Shown here in pieces: positions 6,537-8,844 of a DNA stretch of 8,844 nt; the first letter of the stretch is position 1, and each line of letters starts with the position of its first letter. This DNA comes from a bacterium (GTDB lineage Bacteria; T1Sed10-126). A program made the position numbers and the translations under genes. Location: the NCBI GenBank assembly GCA_003554945.1, contig PWHN01000014.1:1-8844 (forward strand), written 5' to 3'. Below the pieces are notes generated by a model that saw only the letters and a list, made by a program, of their open reading frames with translations, made no database searches and was not told the origin of the DNA.

Positions 6537-6854
6537 ATGAGTGTTACTCCGATGGATCTGCAGGTGTTATTTATGCAGGAGGGTCGTGCGGCCAAGTCGG
6601 CCGATCGGGCGAAAAACTTTGCCGAAACCATGCGCACGGTTCGCGCTTACAGGAAGAAATATGCCAGTGGTCGTGAAAACGTCAAGCAGATAGATGACGC
6701 ACGTTCAAAAAACATAGATGAAGAAGGGTCCCAGGGAGGGGCGACGGGTTATTTTGCTCATCGTCGTCAGCAGGAACCGGAGCTCCAGGAAGAAGAGGAG
6801 GAACGTAAGGATCTTGAACCAGAACTGGGCAAAATGATGGATTTGAAGATCTAA
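6537..6854 (+). CDS. Small charged protein, probably motility-associated
   Basis: 105 residues with no membrane segment or signal peptide. The opening MSVTPMDLQVLFMQ resembles the N-terminus of small, poorly characterised proteins I recall near flagellar and chemotaxis genes in Clostridia ('MDxQVL...' followed by a basic helical stretch). The end (MMDLKI) also recalls their short hydrophobic tail. Residues 15-45 are a basic helix, 46-78 are probably disordered, and 79-95 are very rich in Glu. The AAGGTGGTGA stretch (6525-6534) matches the extended Shine-Dalgarno sequence with one mismatch just before ATG 6537; GTG 6528 would overlap that site, so the ATG is preferred. The sigma-28-type promoter upstream supports a link to motility. 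The gene ends 24 bp from the convergent FGGY gene. Its molecular role is unknown, and the family resemblance is from memory. Confidence 0.72.
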   Translation: MSVTPMDLQVLFMQEGRAAKSADRAKNFAETMRTVRAYRKKYASGRENVKQIDDARSKNIDEEGSQGGATGYFAHRRQQEPELQEEEEERKDLEPELGKMMDLKI

Positions 6855-6878
6855 CTCAAGTTAAACGCTTCGATGGGT

Positions 6879-8312
6879 CTACTGGATGCTGTCAGTCGCC
6901 CGGTCGAAAAGCCGTTTTTCAAATTCCTTCCAGGATTGCTCCCATTTTTCCAGCGGTATATTGTCCTCGGGCAGGATGACGGATAAATTTGTCTGTCTCC
7001 AGGGGTCCTGTTTCAAATAGTTATGTTGCCAGTGGGACGCGATTACTGCGCCGCGCGCTGCTGGCAGCGGGAGTAAATTGACGGCCAAAGAATTATCCAA
7101 CACCGCTGAGGCCAGCGACGGATAGCCAGGAAGTCTTGCCAGGCCGCCACCAAAAGTGAGAGGAATTTCCCCGGATTGATCGTCTAACTGCTCGCACAGT
7201 AACTGTTTAAGATTTAATAAAATACTGATCAAAAGCCCTTGAGCCAGTTCTCTGGTTGAGCTGGTCTCGTTAAAATTTGATAAAACAGGTGGACAGGCTC
7301 TCTGCTGCTTGCCGCCGCTGCCGTAAAAAGAAAGCGACCAGAGGGGGGAATTTTGTGGCCAGGGCGGTTGAATCCACTGGCCGAGCATTTGTCTGTTTAG
7401 AGCAAAAATTTTCGAGAACCAGTCGACAGCACTTCCGGCGGCTGGTATTCGTCCTCCAGCATAATCTTTGACCCCGGACGCAGCCGGGATGGCAAGGCTG
7501 TCTCCCCTGTGGTTCTCAGACCAGAAACCGGGGACGATTACCTCGGCGTCAGTTCCGAGCCGTATTAGACCACGCCTGCTTTCCGGTGGTTGATTGCCCA
7601 GGACATAGGCCTGGCGGCTTGAAATCATTCCAACGATATCACATTTTTTCCATAATTTTCGAGCAGATACCCTGGTTTTTAAGTTTGTCCCAATTTCCGG
7701 TAAAATTTCTCGGGGTATGTTGAATTGTTCGAGTAGAGTAGATGACCAGCCATTTTCTGTTGGCGAATAAAGACCCGTGTATTGGGCTTGACTGTGATCG
7801 ATCCAGTGCATTTTGCCGCCGGTTGCCCGCCAGAGCAACCATGTTCCAACATTACCCCAGCGTAACTCGCCGGCTTCCAGGGCTTCGCAACAGTTTTTTT
7901 GGGATAAAAAGTTGTCGAAACGGGCCAGTGGTAGGGTAGGTGAAGTATTTATCCCCGTAATTTTTTGTATAAGCGTTCTATCCTCCGTTGAAAGCTGTTT
8001 AAACCACCTCTGGCCGTGATAGTCACGCCAGCTCATCAGAGGTGTTAACACTTTGCCGGTTTGGTTATTCCAGAACAAAAAGCTCAGGGGTTCTACAGCC
8101 AGCGCCGCCTCCCAGGCGCCCCGAAAAGAGAAGCGGTCGGGGATTGATTTCAGGCGCTCCCAGGTCAATGAAGGGATAATAGTCGTTCCGGAGTTGTTTC
8201 GATTTACAGGAAGCGGAATAGTTTCGATGGATTTTTGTTCAGCCTGGGGCGTCAACCATATTGCTTTGATAGTGGTGGCGTCAATCTCAATTCCAATTCG
8301 TGGCCTGGTCAT
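6879..8312 (-). CDS. Atypical FGGY-family carbohydrate kinase homologue (possible pseudokinase)
   Basis: 477 residues, close to the usual 480-510 for FGGY kinases (glycerol kinase, xylulokinase), and apparently cytosolic. The N-terminal phosphate motif is IGIEIDATTIKA (6-17) where GIDxGTT is usual. FLFWNNQTGKVLTPLMSWRD (78-97) matches the strand before the sugar site. GTWLLWRATGG (156-166), the LYSPTENGWS stretch and IPREILPEI (199-207) follow the family order. The C-terminal nucleotide-binding motif is FGGGLARLPGY (387-397) with ARGAV at 419-423. At the usual GDQQA catalytic motif the sequence is SSRQA (231-235), so Ser232 stands where the catalytic Asp is expected. The glycerol-contacting Arg-Glu pair of glycerol kinase is also absent. 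The substrate is therefore unassigned, and kinase activity is doubtful. AGGAG (complement of 8321-8325) lies 8 bp before the ATG. The gene converges on the small gene at 6537 and diverges from tRNA-Ser. No sugar transporter is visible alongside. Confidence 0.85.
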   Translation of the reverse strand: MTRPRIGIEIDATTIKAIWLTPQAEQKSIETIPLPVNRNNSGTTIIPSLTWERLKSIPDRFSFRGAWEAALAVEPLSFLFWNNQTGKVLTPLMSWRDYHGQRWFKQLSTEDRTLIQKITGINTSPTLPLARFDNFLSQKNCCEALEAGELRWGNVGTWLLWRATGGKMHWIDHSQAQYTGLYSPTENGWSSTLLEQFNIPREILPEIGTNLKTRVSARKLWKKCDIVGMISSRQAYVLGNQPPESRRGLIRLGTDAEVIVPGFWSENHRGDSLAIPAASGVKDYAGGRIPAAGSAVDWFSKIFALNRQMLGQWIQPPWPQNSPLWSLSFYGSGGKQQRACPPVLSNFNETSSTRELAQGLLISILLNLKQLLCEQLDDQSGEIPLTFGGGLARLPGYPSLASAVLDNSLAVNLLPLPAARGAVIASHWQHNYLKQDPWRQTNLSVILPEDNIPLEKWEQSWKEFEKRLFDRATDSIQ

Positions 8313-8359
8313 TTGAAAAACTCCTATCTATGTATTCTGGGGTTAAGCATGCCCATGCA

Positions 8360-8388
8360 ATTATACTCAAGTTTGGCAGCCAAAACAA
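8360..8388 (-). promoter_or_regulatory. Predicted promoter of the FGGY gene
   Basis: On the minus strand, TTGTTT (8383-8388), a 17-bp spacer and a perfect TATAAT (8360-8365). The transcript would start near 8353, leaving a leader of about 40 nt that includes the AGGAG ribosome site. Confidence 0.6.
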
Positions 8389-8389
8389 C

Positions 8390-8418
8390 TCGACAAAACA
8401 GAAGTTCTAAGCTATCAT
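8390..8418 (+). promoter_or_regulatory. Predicted promoter of tRNA-Ser
   Basis: TCGACA (8390-8395), a 17-bp spacer and TATCAT (8413-8418), each matching five of six consensus bases. The start would be near 8425, about 50 nt before the tRNA. Its -35 lies 1 bp from the -35 of the divergent FGGY promoter, so the two cannot easily be occupied at once. Confidence 0.6.
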
Positions 8419-8474
8419 AACAGACGGATCTAATCAAAAAAGTGAGATGTCCAGAAATTTTAAATTTTCTCCAT

Positions 8475-8565
8475 GGAGGGGTGGCCGAGTCCGGTTGAAG
8501 GCACTCCCCTGCTAAGGGAGCATACCCTTAACAGGGTATCGTGGGTTCGAATCCCACCCCCTCCG
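8475..8565 (+). tRNA. tRNA-Ser, anticodon GCU
   Basis: Acceptor GGAGGGG (8475-8481) pairs with CCCCTCC (8558-8564), with discriminator G at 8565 as in serine tRNAs. The anticodon stem CTCCC/GGGAG encloses loop CTGCTAA, giving anticodon GCT, which reads AGC and AGU. A long class II variable arm with stem ATACCCT/AGGGTAT follows, then the T arm GTGGG-TTCGAAT-CCCAC. The length is 91 nt. No CCA is encoded (the following bases are TTTAG). Confidence 0.97.
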
Positions 8566-8844
8566 TTTAGTTCGGCTGAAAGCTGAAAGCTAAGACCGAA
8601 AAATTAAAAAAACATAAGTTCACTAAAGTTTTGCGTTTTGTAAGCAAAATAGTCTATATCTTATTTTTTCATTCCCCCTAGCACTCAATCGAGAGTGTAA
8701 TGAGGAATGAGTTTGCGCTATTTCGGAGCCACCTGCAAATGTTTTTCTCATTCTCGGTCCCTATCGGGACGTGTGTTTGCTTTGCCTATTTTTATGATCA
8801 CAGGAGGTTAGAGCCCCATAGATATCGTGGAAGGAAAAAGCCTC
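8566..8844. other. Non-coding right end of the window
   Basis: No gene is identifiable in these 279 bp. Just after tRNA-Ser, GCTGAAA is repeated in tandem (8575-8588) between TTCGG and CCGAA, followed by an A-rich run. A two-tier hairpin lies at 8668-8711. GTCCC/GGGAC (8757-8761 with 8766-8770) closes a TATC loop. A perfect AGGAGG lies at 8802-8807. The only in-frame start candidates near it are ATA 8818 (10 bp away) and GTG 8827 (19 bp away), and neither is convincing. A gene may begin at or beyond the right edge. Confidence 0.45.
8668..8711. other. Two-tier hairpin after tRNA-Ser
   Basis: The outer stem TCATTCC (8669-8675) pairs perfectly with GGAATGA (8704-8710), plus one G-U pair. The inner stem CACTC (8682-8686) pairs with GAGTG (8693-8697) around a 6-nt loop. 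No T-run follows on the plus strand and an A-run would follow on the minus strand, so it is not an intrinsic terminator in either direction. It may be part of a structured leader for a gene to the right. Confidence 0.4.

Noticed and set aside
8624-8650. Second TAAAGTTT as another sigma-28 promoter
   Set aside because: The -35-like word is perfect, but the expected -10 position reads GCAAAATA, only about half matching.
1-8844. CRISPR array, insertion sequence or attachment-site duplication
   Set aside because: No regularly spaced repeats, transposase or integrase frames, or duplicated tRNA ends were seen by eye.

Overview
The window looks like chromosomal sequence from a bacterium of moderate GC content, probably an anaerobic Firmicute, perhaps of the Halanaerobiales type. 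That placement is inference. It rests on purine-rich Shine-Dalgarno sites, a small protein opening with an MDLQV-type motif as in clostridial motility loci, a nucleoside kinase whose C-terminal half resembles the Clostridia/Thermotoga type, and acid-rich proteins. Both tRNA genes lack an encoded CCA end.

Left end (1-1400): the remains of an AbiEi-type antitoxin/regulator gene on the minus strand, about 410 bp of non-coding DNA with one strong hairpin, a minus-strand tRNA-Leu(UAA) with a good promoter, and about 300 bp of extremely G-rich plus strand containing a canonical quadruplex motif.

Centre (1405-5088): a probable two-gene operon. The first gene combines an ATP-cone-like N-terminal half with a uridine/nucleoside-kinase-like C-terminal half whose Walker A glycine is replaced. 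The second is a membrane-anchored PAS-GGDEF-EAL protein with an altered GGDEF motif and an intact-looking EAL site, so it probably degrades c-di-GMP.

Right (5280-6854): a tail-anchored membrane protein with an N-terminal UBA-like segment, then a 105-residue charged protein preceded by an excellent match to a flagellar sigma-28 promoter. Convergent to these (6879-8312) is a full-length FGGY-family sugar-kinase homologue in which the usual catalytic aspartate appears to be serine. It diverges from tRNA-Ser(GCU), with facing promoters in the shared gap. The last 280 bp are non-coding, with a two-tier hairpin and an orphan Shine-Dalgarno sequence near the edge.

The genes do not form one obvious pathway. 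The c-di-GMP enzyme and the putative sigma-28-driven gene both point to control of motility or surface attachment. I see no complete defence system, CRISPR array or mobile element. The most interesting items are the unusual kinase architecture, the possible FGGY pseudokinase, the sigma-28 promoter with its small gene, and the UBA-like tail-anchored protein.
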